The notes beneath the pieces were generated by a model. That model saw only the letters and a list, made by a program, of their open reading frames with translations, had not been told where the DNA came from and did not search any database. The position numbers were made by a program, and so were the translations under genes. Below, piece by piece: positions 18,303 to 26,375 of a DNA stretch of 64,000 nt (position 1 is its first letter; the number at the start of each line of letters is the position of its first letter). Source of the DNA: AP-15 sp963788085 (lineage in GTDB: Bacteria > Pseudomonadota > Alphaproteobacteria > ATCC43930 > CGMCC-115725); NCBI GenBank assembly GCA_963788085.1, contig CAWBFS010000017.1, forward strand, positions 248,001-312,000. The letters run 5' to 3'.

Positions 18303-19037
18303 CTAGATCAGCCCGAGGTCGCGCAGGCTGGTATGGCCGTTACGCCCGATGATCACGTGGTCGTGCAATGCCACGCCGAGCGGGGCCGCGGCTTTTTTGA
18401 TGTCCTGCGTGACGGCGATGTCGGCCTTGGACGGGGTCGGGTCGCCCGAGGGGTGGTTGTGCACCAGGATCAGCGCCGCGGCGCCGAGATCGAGAGCGCG
18501 CTTGACGACCTCGCGCGGGTAGACCGGCGTATGGTCGATCGTGCCGCGCTGCTGGCGCTCATGTTTGATCAGCACGTTCTTGCGGTCGAGAAACAGGATG
18601 TGAAATTCCTCGACTTTGTTGTGCGCGACCTGGGCGTTGCAATAGTCGATCAGCTTGTCCCAGGTATTGACGACCGGCTGTTCCTGTAATTCGAGGCGCA
18701 TCAGCCGCAAAGCCGCTTCACGCACCGATTTGATCGCGGCGATGCCGGCGAGGCCGAGCCCGGCTTCGGACAGCGCGTCGGGGTCGGCGCTCATCACTTT
18801 GCCAAAACCGCCGAAATGCGCGAGCAGCGACTTCGCCGCCGGCTTCACATCGCCTTGCGGGTTGGCGGCGAACAGCAGCATTTCTAAGAGCTCATAATCG
18901 GGCAGACTCTCGGCCCCGGCGGCGATCATCCGCTCGCGCAGCCTGCGGCGATGGCCGTAATAGTGCGGCACAGCGGCCGCCGCTTCGGCGAACTCGTTTC
19001 TGCCGTGCCCTACGGCGTTCGGGAACGGCGCCCCCAC
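18303..19037 (-). CDS. radC: RadC/JAB-domain protein
   Basis: 244-residue RadC (MPN/JAB domain) protein; once thought to act in DNA repair, its biochemical role is unsettled. An N-terminal helix-hairpin-helix region (GLGLAGIAAIKS) precedes the JAMM motif with metal ligands His193, His195 and Asp206 (HNHPSGDPTPSKAD). The GTG start at 19037 lies at the edge of a GC-rich palindrome, so the true start is uncertain. Its last ~120 bp are repeated at 10338-10458. Confidence 0.9.
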   Translation of the reverse strand: MGAPFPNAVGHGRNEFAEAAAAVPHYYGHRRRLRERMIAAGAESLPDYELLEMLLFAANPQGDVKPAAKSLLAHFGGFGKVMSADPDALSEAGLGLAGIAAIKSVREAALRLMRLELQEQPVVNTWDKLIDYCNAQVAHNKVEEFHILFLDRKNVLIKHERQQRGTIDHTPVYPREVVKRALDLGAAALILVHNHPSGDPTPSKADIAVTQDIKKAAAPLGVALHDHVIIGRNGHTSLRDLGLI

Positions 19038-19276
19038 TCCTCCCTCCCCCGCTTGCGGGGGGGAGGGAGGGGGCTGCCATTTTCCACCCCGTCATTGCCG
19101 TATATCTCACGGCACAGCGACGTGACGCGATCATGGTCGGCGGAGTCAAACACCCATACGCGCCGCGCGGGGTTCCATATTCCGCCGAGGCGGCGGGCTC
19201 CGGCCGGGAAATTAGGGTGGTAAGGGCTGCTGACCGCGATGCGGCCATCCTCCTCTTCGACGATCGACAGAGGCAT
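19010..19276 (-). CDS. Small HARP-like domain protein
   Basis: 88 residues. The core (SPYHPNFPAGARRLGGIWNP...WVFDSADHDRVTSLCREIYG) resembles the short DNA-fork-binding HARP domain found at the N-terminus of SMARCAL1-type proteins, in which aromatic residues flank a GGxWxP-like turn. The last ~23 residues (rich in Pro, Arg and Gly) are encoded by a palindromic repeat and overlap the start of radC by 28 bp, so the original stop was probably earlier. It lies directly upstream of radC and may be co-transcribed. Function unknown. Confidence 0.6.
   Translation of the reverse strand: MPLSIVEEEDGRIAVSSPYHPNFPAGARRLGGIWNPARRVWVFDSADHDRVTSLCREIYGNDGVENGSPLPPPRKRGREEWGRRSRTP
19039..19070. repeat. GC-rich palindrome between HARP-like gene and radC
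   Basis: CCTCCCTCCCCCGC-TT-GCGGGGGGGAGGGAGG: a nearly perfect 14-bp stem with a 2-nt loop. The same class (CTCTCCCGC-N-GCGGGAGAG) recurs at 32.7 kb and 41.1-41.3 kb. Here it forms the end of one coding frame and the start region of radC. Confidence 0.8.
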
Positions 19277-19370
19277 TCAACCTACGAAAGCAATTAACTC
19301 GGCGGCGTCAGTGCACTCTCCACGATGCAGGTTAACGTCTCGTTGAGCATCTCCGCCAATGTCCGCAGCC

Positions 19371-20525
19371 TTACCGTTGTTGGGAAAACCTCAGCAGCAA
19401 TTCATTGACCCGCTCGGGTTGTTCCTGTTGCACCCAATGCCCGGCGCCGTCGATCAGATGGCAGCCGAGCATGCGGGTGCAGACGCTCTGCTGCATGCGC
19501 TCGAAACTGCCGGGGCGCTGGTAGGTGCCCCAGTCGCTCTTGCCGGCAATGAAGATCGACGGCACGTCGATCGTGCGGCCGGAGAACAGCTGCAGCTCGG
19601 CGTCGTAGAGGCCTTGCGTGCGGGCACGGTACCACTGTAATCCGCCCTGAAAACCGGTGCGCTCGTATTCAGTGCTGTAGACGCGGAGCTCGTTCTCAGG
19701 AAGCCATTGGCAGGAGGCGATGTCGGCGGCGGACGGCATCTCCGGCGCCACCGTCTCGGCCATGTTCTTGTCCAGGTCCATTATGTAATAGGTCGGCATT
19801 TTCGCTAATTCGCCGGCGGTCCAGGACTTCAGCGGGAATGGCTCGTTCCCCGTCCAATCCGCACTTTTGTAGTGGAAATAGCCGCGCAGAAAAGCGTGGA
19901 CGCCTTGCGGGCAGTGCCACATATCGCCATTGGCCGGGCGGGTCGAGTAATACCACTGGTAATGCTTACGGGGGCGGTCCAGCTTAGCCAATTCATCGTG
20001 GATGCTCCTGTCGGGCGATTTCGGCGGTGGCGGGTTTTCGGCGGTGTCGAAGGGCAGCGCCGGTGGGCCGGCAAAGGGCGCGCTCATCAGAGCGACCGAG
20101 CGGAATACGTCGGGGCGCACGAGGGCGCACCAGGCCGCAACCGAAGCCCCGAAATCGTGCCCCGCGACCAGCGCGACGTCGCGATGGCCGAGCGCTGCGA
20201 CCAGCCCCAACGCGTCCCTGACCGCGTTCAGAATGCGAAACGAGCCGAGGTCCCCATCATATTCCGCGTCCCACCCGGTCGTGCGGCCATAGCCCCGCTG
20301 GTCGGGCGCCACGGCTCGGAATCCTGCGGCGGCAAGCGGCAACATTATCTTTCGCCAGGAGTAGGCGAGTTCCGGGAACCCGTGCAGGAGCAGGACCAGC
20401 GGCCGGCCGCGTGTCTCGAAACCGGCCTCCAGCACGTGCATTCTCAGCCCGTTGATGTCCCGTACAAACCGGGATCGGATGCCGGATGGGAGAACATCAT
20501 CTTGCAGCGGCGGCAGCTCGGTCAT
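19371..20525 (-). CDS. Epoxide hydrolase (alpha/beta hydrolase)
   Basis: 384-residue alpha/beta hydrolase. Oxyanion motif LLHGFPELAYSW near residue 46, nucleophile Asp in GHDFGASVAAW (an Asp nucleophile rather than Ser, as in epoxide hydrolases and haloalkane dehalogenases), and the base His in DGAGHWVQQEQP. The RGYGRT motif is typical of soluble epoxide hydrolases. ATG 20525 is preferred; GAGAG lies about 8 bp upstream, and the longer frame to 20681 starts inside the divergent hyuA promoter region. Divergent from hyuA. Confidence 0.87.
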   Translation of the reverse strand: MTELPPLQDDVLPSGIRSRFVRDINGLRMHVLEAGFETRGRPLVLLLHGFPELAYSWRKIMLPLAAAGFRAVAPDQRGYGRTTGWDAEYDGDLGSFRILNAVRDALGLVAALGHRDVALVAGHDFGASVAAWCALVRPDVFRSVALMSAPFAGPPALPFDTAENPPPPKSPDRSIHDELAKLDRPRKHYQWYYSTRPANGDMWHCPQGVHAFLRGYFHYKSADWTGNEPFPLKSWTAGELAKMPTYYIMDLDKNMAETVAPEMPSAADIASCQWLPENELRVYSTEYERTGFQGGLQWYRARTQGLYDAELQLFSGRTIDVPSIFIAGKSDWGTYQRPGSFERMQQSVCTRMLGCHLIDGAGHWVQQEQPERVNELLLRFSQQR

Positions 20526-20644
20526 TCCAATCTCTCGTGATCCTGTGGAACCGATCTTGGCTTCTACTTTCGAAACTATCGCGACTTTCGTCGACCTCAT
20601 ATTGTCGATATCAGCAACGGATTGCAAAAGAGCGGGACTGACCA

Positions 20645-22693
20645 ATGGCGTGGCGGATCGGCGTCGATTCCGGGGGCACATTTACCGACGTCTGCCTGTT
20701 CGAGGAGAGCAGCGGCCGCATAGCGGTTTGGAAGGTTGCTTCAACCCCTGCTGATCCCTCGCATGCGGTCGCACAGGGCGTTGGCGAAGCGCTCGGGCAG
20801 CTCGGCGCGCCAGCAAGCGACGTCTCCTATTTCGGCCATGGGACGACAGTGGCGACCAATGCGCTCATTCAACATCGCGGCGCACCGACCGGTTTGATCA
20901 CCAGTGACGGCTTCCGAGATCTTCTCGAAATCGGCCGGCAAAAAAGACCCGATCTCTACGATCTGCAGGCGGACAAACCGCCCGTGCTCATCGAGCGCAG
21001 GCTGCGCCGCGAAGTGCCGGAACGGCTGCGCCACGATGGGCGCGTCGAAATTGAGCTCGACAAGGCTGCGGTGCGCAACGCAGTCCGCGTTTTGCGGGAT
21101 GCCGGCGTCAAGGCGATCGCCGTCTGCTTTCTCTACAGCTTCCTTGATCCGACGCACGAGGAAGCGGCGCGGCGCATCGTCAGCGAGGAGTTTCCGGACG
21201 CCTTCGTTTGTACCTCATACGAGGTGGCGCCCGAGTTCCGCGAATATGAGCGGCTGTCCACGGCCGTGGTCAACGCCTATCTCGGGCCGATCATGGCCTG
21301 CTATATTCGCGGCGTTGCCGACCGGCTGGCGGTGCTCGGCGTCACAGCGACGCCGTATCTGACGCAGTCCAATGGCGGCGTGATCGGGTTTGACACGGCG
21401 GCGCGGCTGCCAGTGCGGACGGTCTTGTCGGGGCCGAGCACTGGCGTCGTCGGCGCCCAGGTGACGGCGCGCCTTGCCGGGGCGGGCGATATCATAACTT
21501 TCGACATGGGCGGCACGTCGACCGATGTCGCCCTGATGCAAGGGGGCGAGACGCGGCTCGCCCGGGAAGCGGTGGTCCACGGCTATCCGATCAAGGCCCC
21601 GATGCTCGACATCCATACGGTCGGCGCCGGCGGCGGCTCGATCGCGTTTGTCGACACCGGCGGATTGCTCAAGGTCGGGCCGCGCAGCGCCGGCGCCGAC
21701 CCGGGGCCGGCCTGCTACGACCGCGGGAACGACGAGCCGACGGTCACCGACGCCAATATGGTTTTGCAGACCTTGAACCCGGCGCACCTCCTCGGGGGTC
21801 GCATGAAGGTGCGCAGGGATCTCGCCAGGGCAGCAGTCGACCGTGTCGCCGCGAGGCTGGGCCTGGATACACTGACTGCGGCCGATGGCATCATTGCTGT
21901 CGTCACGGCGAATATGGCGCGGGCGATCCGCGTCATCAGCGTGCAGCGCGGCCATGACCCGCGTGATTACACTCTGGTGGCGTTTGGCGGCGCCGGACCA
22001 TTGCACGCCGCGCGGCTCGCGGCCGAGCTGGATATCCGCCGAGTGCTGGTGCCGCGCAACCCCGGCATCCTTTGTGCAATGGGCTTGCTGCTGGCGGATT
22101 TGCGCGCCGATTTTGCGGCGACACGGCTGCTGGCGTTGTCTTCCGCAGTAATCGGCGAGGTCGAGGCGATCGTTGCCGAACTGCGCAGCCGCTGCGAGGC
22201 ATGGTTCGCCGAGGGAGGCATTGAACCGAATGCCCGGCGCGTCGCGCTGTCGGTCGACATGCGCTATGCCGGCCAGAATTATGAGCTTTCGGTGCCGCTG
22301 CCCGCCAATCCGGTGACGCCGGCCACAATCGATGGGCTCGCCGCCGGCTTTGCCGCCGCGCACCAGCGGCTCTATGGCTTCGTCGCCGAGGACGAGCCGA
22401 TGCAGCTCGTAACCTTTCGCGCCGAAGCGACCGGTATCGTGAGCAAGGCGGACATTCGGCCGGCCGCCGACGCCGGCCCCGACCCGCGCGAGGCAGAGTT
22501 CGGCCGCCGTGATGTTTGGTTGCGCGAAACGGGCTCGTTCGTTTCCTGTCCGCTCTACGATCGCGAGAGGCTGGCCGCCGGCAACCATATTGCGGGGCCG
22601 GCAATCGTCGAGCAGATGGATGCAACGACCTTGATCGTGCCCGGTGCCACCGCGACCGTCGACCCATACCTCAACATGCTGCTGCAGCTCTGA
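20645..22693 (+). CDS. hyuA: Hydantoinase/oxoprolinase subunit A (HyuA)
   Basis: 682-residue ATP-dependent subunit of the N-methylhydantoinase/5-oxoprolinase family. The actin/hexokinase-like phosphate motif IGVDSGGTFTDVCLF is at the N-terminus, followed by FGHGTTVATNAL, DMGGTSTDVAL and GAGGGSIAFVD. These enzymes use ATP to open a cyclic amide or activate a carbonyl; the partner is HyuB, encoded at 23380. The usual tight hyuA-hyuB junction is broken here by a two-gene toxin-antitoxin module. A neighbouring epoxide hydrolase is transcribed divergently. Confidence 0.92.
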   Translation: MAWRIGVDSGGTFTDVCLFEESSGRIAVWKVASTPADPSHAVAQGVGEALGQLGAPASDVSYFGHGTTVATNALIQHRGAPTGLITSDGFRDLLEIGRQKRPDLYDLQADKPPVLIERRLRREVPERLRHDGRVEIELDKAAVRNAVRVLRDAGVKAIAVCFLYSFLDPTHEEAARRIVSEEFPDAFVCTSYEVAPEFREYERLSTAVVNAYLGPIMACYIRGVADRLAVLGVTATPYLTQSNGGVIGFDTAARLPVRTVLSGPSTGVVGAQVTARLAGAGDIITFDMGGTSTDVALMQGGETRLAREAVVHGYPIKAPMLDIHTVGAGGGSIAFVDTGGLLKVGPRSAGADPGPACYDRGNDEPTVTDANMVLQTLNPAHLLGGRMKVRRDLARAAVDRVAARLGLDTLTAADGIIAVVTANMARAIRVISVQRGHDPRDYTLVAFGGAGPLHAARLAAELDIRRVLVPRNPGILCAMGLLLADLRADFAATRLLALSSAVIGEVEAIVAELRSRCEAWFAEGGIEPNARRVALSVDMRYAGQNYELSVPLPANPVTPATIDGLAAGFAAAHQRLYGFVAEDEPMQLVTFRAEATGIVSKADIRPAADAGPDPREAEFGRRDVWLRETGSFVSCPLYDRERLAAGNHIAGPAIVEQMDATTLIVPGATATVDPYLNMLLQL

Positions 22694-22798
22694 TGAGCGC
22701 CGTCGTCATCAGTTGATGAAGAAGAGGGGTCATCCGCTACGGACACGGGGGCCGTTCAGTCCTTGCCGGCTCGCCGTAGTTCGCCTATTGTTACCTCG

Positions 22799-23026
22799 AT
22801 GGATTACCGCGATCGGATCGCCATAGATCCGGAAATTCGGTTCGGGAAGCCCTGCGTGCGGGGCACGCGCATTACTGTCGGCGATGTGCTCTCGTACCTT
22901 GCATCCGGCATGAGTGAACAGCAGATCCTAACCGATTTTCCGCAACTGGCGAGTGGCGACATCCGCGCCTGTCTGGCTTTTGCGGCCGAGCGCGAGCGCC
23001 GGGTAGTGAGCGTGTCAGCTGCCTGA
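22799..23026 (+). CDS. DUF433-family antitoxin
   Basis: 75-residue protein MDYRDRIAIDPEIRFGKPCVRGTRITVGDVLSYL..., a textbook DUF433 domain (winged-helix, VapB45-like antitoxin). It should bind DNA at its own promoter and neutralise the PIN-like toxin encoded 7 bp downstream. ATG 22799 is chosen since the conserved region begins immediately; an upstream in-frame start at 22763 has no support. Inserted between hyuA and hyuB. Confidence 0.88.
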   Translation: MDYRDRIAIDPEIRFGKPCVRGTRITVGDVLSYLASGMSEQQILTDFPQLASGDIRACLAFAAERERRVVSVSAA

Positions 23027-23033
23027 GCAGCGA

Positions 23034-23363
23034 ATGCTGCTATTCGACGAAAATCTCGCGGCGCGGCTCGCTGCAGAACTCACTGACCTGTATCCGGATT
23101 GTGCCCACGTCAGCAAATGGGGCCTGGCGGGTGGTTCCGATAGCGCTATTTGGCAGCATGCACAGGATCATGGGTTCGTCATCGTCACCAAGGATGAAGA
23201 CTTTCAGCGAATGAGCGTCCTCTACGGGGCGCCGCCGAAGGTGATCTGGATCAGGCTGGGGAACTGCTCCACAGCCGCCGCCATCTGCATGCTCCGCGAG
23301 CGCCGCAACGAGATCACTCGATTTGTGATGGACGAAGAGGCTGCCTTTCTCGCGCTCGGATGA
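23034..23363 (+). CDS. DUF5615 PIN-like toxin
   Basis: 109-residue PIN-like ribonuclease of the DUF5615 (Mut7-C-like) group. It begins MLLFDENLAARLA (first acidic residues), has DSAIWQHAQDHGFVIVTKDEDF with the central acidic cluster, and VIWIRLGNCST. It is predicted to cleave RNA when not bound by the DUF433 antitoxin. hyuB follows after 16 bp, so the module is read through in the hyu transcript. Confidence 0.88.
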   Translation: MLLFDENLAARLAAELTDLYPDCAHVSKWGLAGGSDSAIWQHAQDHGFVIVTKDEDFQRMSVLYGAPPKVIWIRLGNCSTAAAICMLRERRNEITRFVMDEEAAFLALG

Positions 23364-23379
23364 GGATCGCGAAACGAGT

Positions 23380-25080
23380 TTGAGCCCATTTTATACCGCC
23401 CCAGCCAACCGCATCGACCCGATCACGGTCGAGGTGATCGGCAGCGCGCTGTCGTCGATCGTCGAGGAAATGGGCGAAGCATTAGTTCGCGCCAGCTTTT
23501 CGACGAATATCAAGGAGCGCCGCGACTGTTCGACCGCGCTGTTCGACACGCGCGGCACCACTCTGTGCCAGGCCGAGCACATCCCGATGCATCTCGGCAG
23601 CTTCATCGGCATTATCCCCGAGATATTGAAGCGCCATCCGGTCGAGAATATGCAGCCGGGCGACGTGTTTATCGGCAACGACGCCTATGCCGGGGCCGGC
23701 ACCCACTTGCCCGACATCGTGCTCGGCGAGCCGATCTTCGTCGATGGCCGGATCGTCGCCTGGGCGGTCAATACCGCGCATCATGCCGATTTCGCCGATC
23801 GCGGGCACGCCCACATCTACCAGGAGGGACTGCGGATCCCGCCAATCCGGCTCTATCGCGCCGGCGAGCTCCAAAGCGACGTGCAAGAACTGATCCTGCT
23901 CAACTGCCAGGTCCCGCGCGAGCGGCTGTCCGATTTGCGGGCGCAGATGGCGGCCAACCGTTTGGGTGTGCAGCGAATGCAGGCGCTGTGCCGCAAATAC
24001 GGCACCGAGACCGTGCTCGCCGTCGGCGACGCCTTACAGGACTATGCCGAGCGCAAGATGCGCGCCGGGATCGCTACGCTGCCGGACGGCACGTATCGCT
24101 TCGCCGACACCTACGACAACCCCGAACTCGGCCGCGCGCTCCCTGTTTCGGTCGAGATCACGATCGCGGGCAGCGAGATGCGGCTGCATTTCGAGAGCCC
24201 GCCGCAAGTGCGGGCCGGGATCAACATGATCTACACGGCGCTGTTGTCGAGCGTCTATTACGCGGTGAAGGCGGTGGTCGATCCGACGATCCTACCGAAT
24301 TCCGGGCTCGCCCGCCCGATCACCGTGACGGCACCGCTCGGCACGGTGATGAACGCGACGCATCCAGCCGCCGTCAACGGCCGCACCAGCACCTGCCAGC
24401 GCGCCGCCGACCTAGTGATCGGCGCGCTCGCGCAGGCGGCGCCGCAGCGGTGTATCGCCGCCGGCAACGGCTCGTGCACGACGGCGAGCTTTGCCGGCGC
24501 CGATCCGACAGACGGGCATCTCTGGGTCTATCTCGAAACCATCGGCGGCGGCTCCGGCGCGCGCGCCGGGAAAGACGGGCTCGACGGCGTCCATGTGCAC
24601 ATGACCAATACCTCGAACCTGCCCGTCGAAGCGCTCGAGGTCGAATATCCGCTGACGGTGCTGCGCTACGAGCTGGTCGAAGGCTCGGGCGGCGCCGGCC
24701 GTTTTCGCGGCGGGATGGGGTTGCGGCGAGTTTATCGCGCCGAGGCGGAATGCCACCTGCGGCTCGACGGCTCGCGCCTGCTGACGCCGCCCTGGGGTCT
24801 CGCCGGCGGCCATCCCGGCGGACAAGGGGCCTTCTGGCTTGGTGACCGGGTCGAGCCGTTCGTCGAGGGAAGCGGCATTCTGCGTGCCGGAGAAACAGTC
24901 GAAATCGTCACGCCCGGCGCCGGCGGCTATGGCCCTCCTTCCGAACGCGATCGTGTGGCGGTCGAGCACGACATTGCCAATCAGTGCATCGATCTCGCCA
25001 CCGCGGCGGCAATGTATCCTGACTTTCGAAGGGGGCTTGCATGTGAGACGCCTGCATCGATGGTGAACGCTACTCCATGA
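23380..25080 (+). CDS. hyuB: Hydantoinase/oxoprolinase subunit B (HyuB)
   Basis: 566-residue partner of HyuA. Family motifs: DPITVEVIGSALSSIVEEMG at the N-terminus, STNIKERRDCSTALFD, HLGSF, GDVFIGNDAYAGAGTHLPD and ETIGGGSGAR. The complex hydrolyses a cyclic amide or hydantoin using ATP bound to HyuA. The frame opens with TTG at 23380, no ATG lying between the toxin stop and the conserved N-terminus. The last 11 bp overlap the end of the convergent SDR gene. Confidence 0.92.
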   Translation: MSPFYTAPANRIDPITVEVIGSALSSIVEEMGEALVRASFSTNIKERRDCSTALFDTRGTTLCQAEHIPMHLGSFIGIIPEILKRHPVENMQPGDVFIGNDAYAGAGTHLPDIVLGEPIFVDGRIVAWAVNTAHHADFADRGHAHIYQEGLRIPPIRLYRAGELQSDVQELILLNCQVPRERLSDLRAQMAANRLGVQRMQALCRKYGTETVLAVGDALQDYAERKMRAGIATLPDGTYRFADTYDNPELGRALPVSVEITIAGSEMRLHFESPPQVRAGINMIYTALLSSVYYAVKAVVDPTILPNSGLARPITVTAPLGTVMNATHPAAVNGRTSTCQRAADLVIGALAQAAPQRCIAAGNGSCTTASFAGADPTDGHLWVYLETIGGGSGARAGKDGLDGVHVHMTNTSNLPVEALEVEYPLTVLRYELVEGSGGAGRFRGGMGLRRVYRAEAECHLRLDGSRLLTPPWGLAGGHPGGQGAFWLGDRVEPFVEGSGILRAGETVEIVTPGAGGYGPPSERDRVAVEHDIANQCIDLATAAAMYPDFRRGLACETPASMVNATP

Positions 25081-25852
25081 ACCAGCCGTGGCTGACGACC
25101 AATGACTGGCCGGTCAGCGCGTTGGTCTTGAAGCCGGCGAAGAACAGCACCGCTTCGGCGACGTCTTCGGTGGTGGTGAACTCGCCGTCGACGGTGTCCT
25201 TCAGCATGATTTGCTTGATTACATCGGCTTCACTGATGCCGAACTCCTTGGCCTGCTCGGGGATCTGCCTGTCGACCAGCGGCGTGCGCACAAAGCCTGG
25301 GCAGACGACGTTGGCGCGCACGTTGTACTGAGCACCTTCTTTGGCGACCACCCGGCACAACCCCAGCAGCCCGTGCTTGGCGGTGACATAGGGCGCCTTC
25401 AGCAGCGAGGCCTCCTTGGAGTGCACCGAGCCCATGTAGATGATGCTGCCGGCTCTGGCCTCGTACATGTGCTTCAAGCAGGCCTTGGTGGTCAGAAAGG
25501 CGCCGTCCAGATGGATCGTCAGTAGCCGCTTCCAATCGGCGAACGGGAAATCCACGATCGGCTTGACGATCTGAATCCCGGCATTGCTGACCAGCACATC
25601 GATCCGGCCGTATTTCGCCATCGTGTCGGCGACACCCTTCTCGACCGCCGCCTCGTCGGCGACATTCATGCCGACGGCAAACGCATCCGAGCCTTTCGCC
25701 TTGATCTCCCGCGCAGTGGCATCCGCGGCATCGAGATTGAGGTCGGCGATAACCGGGGTGCCGCCCTCGGCGGCAAAGCGCAGTGCGATCTCCTCCCCGA
25801 TGCCGCTGGCAGCACCCGTAATGATGGCGACCTTCTGGGAAAAACGGGACAT
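25070..25852 (-). CDS. bdhA: SDR-family 3-hydroxybutyrate dehydrogenase
   Basis: 260-residue short-chain dehydrogenase. Cofactor motif TGAASGIGEEIA (residues 12-23), NNAG-type VSNAGIQ, catalytic Ser in YMGSVHS, and YVTAK with Tyr and Lys. The stretches HLDGAFLTTKACLKHMY, CPGFVRTPLVDRQIPEQAKE and GEFTTTEDVAE are characteristic of D-3-hydroxybutyrate dehydrogenase, which interconverts 3-hydroxybutyrate and acetoacetate using NAD. Together with a DUF3734-type patatin nearby this fits polyhydroxybutyrate use. Convergent with hyuB (11-bp overlap). Confidence 0.85.
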   Translation of the reverse strand: MSRFSQKVAIITGAASGIGEEIALRFAAEGGTPVIADLNLDAADATAREIKAKGSDAFAVGMNVADEAAVEKGVADTMAKYGRIDVLVSNAGIQIVKPIVDFPFADWKRLLTIHLDGAFLTTKACLKHMYEARAGSIIYMGSVHSKEASLLKAPYVTAKHGLLGLCRVVAKEGAQYNVRANVVCPGFVRTPLVDRQIPEQAKEFGISEADVIKQIMLKDTVDGEFTTTEDVAEAVLFFAGFKTNALTGQSLVVSHGWFME

Positions 25853-25914
25853 TTCAGCGCTTCCTTCAGACGTGTTTCAAGTAATCGAACACGACCCGCG
25901 CCGGCGCGGTACGC

Positions 25915-26301
25915 TCAATGTGCAGTCGGGTACTGCTCGGCGCGGTAGGTGCGGCGCATGGTGTTGAGATTCAATGCCACCGGCGAGCCGAGCCACGCCG
26001 CATAGCGCGAGTGGTCGTCGTAGGAGTTGTCGGTCAGCGGGTGGACGAGAACGTCGAGGTCCTGGCGGTTGAGCATCAGCCACGGCACGATATTCTCGAA
26101 CTGCGCAGCCGTGAACGTAAACCGGAACTGCGGAACCGGGTGCGGGCCCCTCGGCTCGTCGCTCAATTCCCTGACCTCGACGCCAAGCGCGCTGGCAATC
26201 GTTTCCCGCAATTGCTGGGCTCGCGCCCGGGTCGTGGGGTCGTAGTAGACATGCGCGTGATAGCCGTCGATTTTGACCGGTCGAACAGTTGTATCGGTCA
26301 T
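25915..26301 (-). CDS. DOPA 4,5-dioxygenase family protein
   Basis: 128-residue protein of the DOPA dioxygenase family (ferredoxin-like fold, extradiol cleavage of catechols). The HAHVYYDP motif near residue 14 and the conserved VHPLTDNSYDDHSRYAAWLG segment contain the likely metal-binding His residues. The ATG at 26301 follows a region with no strong ribosome-binding site. It lies between an SDR dehydrogenase and an MFS carrier on the same strand, which suggests uptake and breakdown of an aromatic acid. Confidence 0.82.
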   Translation of the reverse strand: MTDTTVRPVKIDGYHAHVYYDPTTRARAQQLRETIASALGVEVRELSDEPRGPHPVPQFRFTFTAAQFENIVPWLMLNRQDLDVLVHPLTDNSYDDHSRYAAWLGSPVALNLNTMRRTYRAEQYPTAH

Positions 26302-26375
26302 CTTGGTATCTCCACACTTCTGCAGAATTGTCGCAGCCTCGGACAGCGGACACAATAGCCCCACCGGCGTGTGAG

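Noticed and set aside
10338..18420. Integrative element with its own integrase
   Set aside because: The boundaries fit an integrated element, but no integrase or relaxase could be found between them, so it is reported only as a putative island.
21215..22588. 457-codon antisense frame in hyuA
   Set aside because: Same reason: a codon-bias shadow, with Arg/Ala/His-rich translation and no motif.
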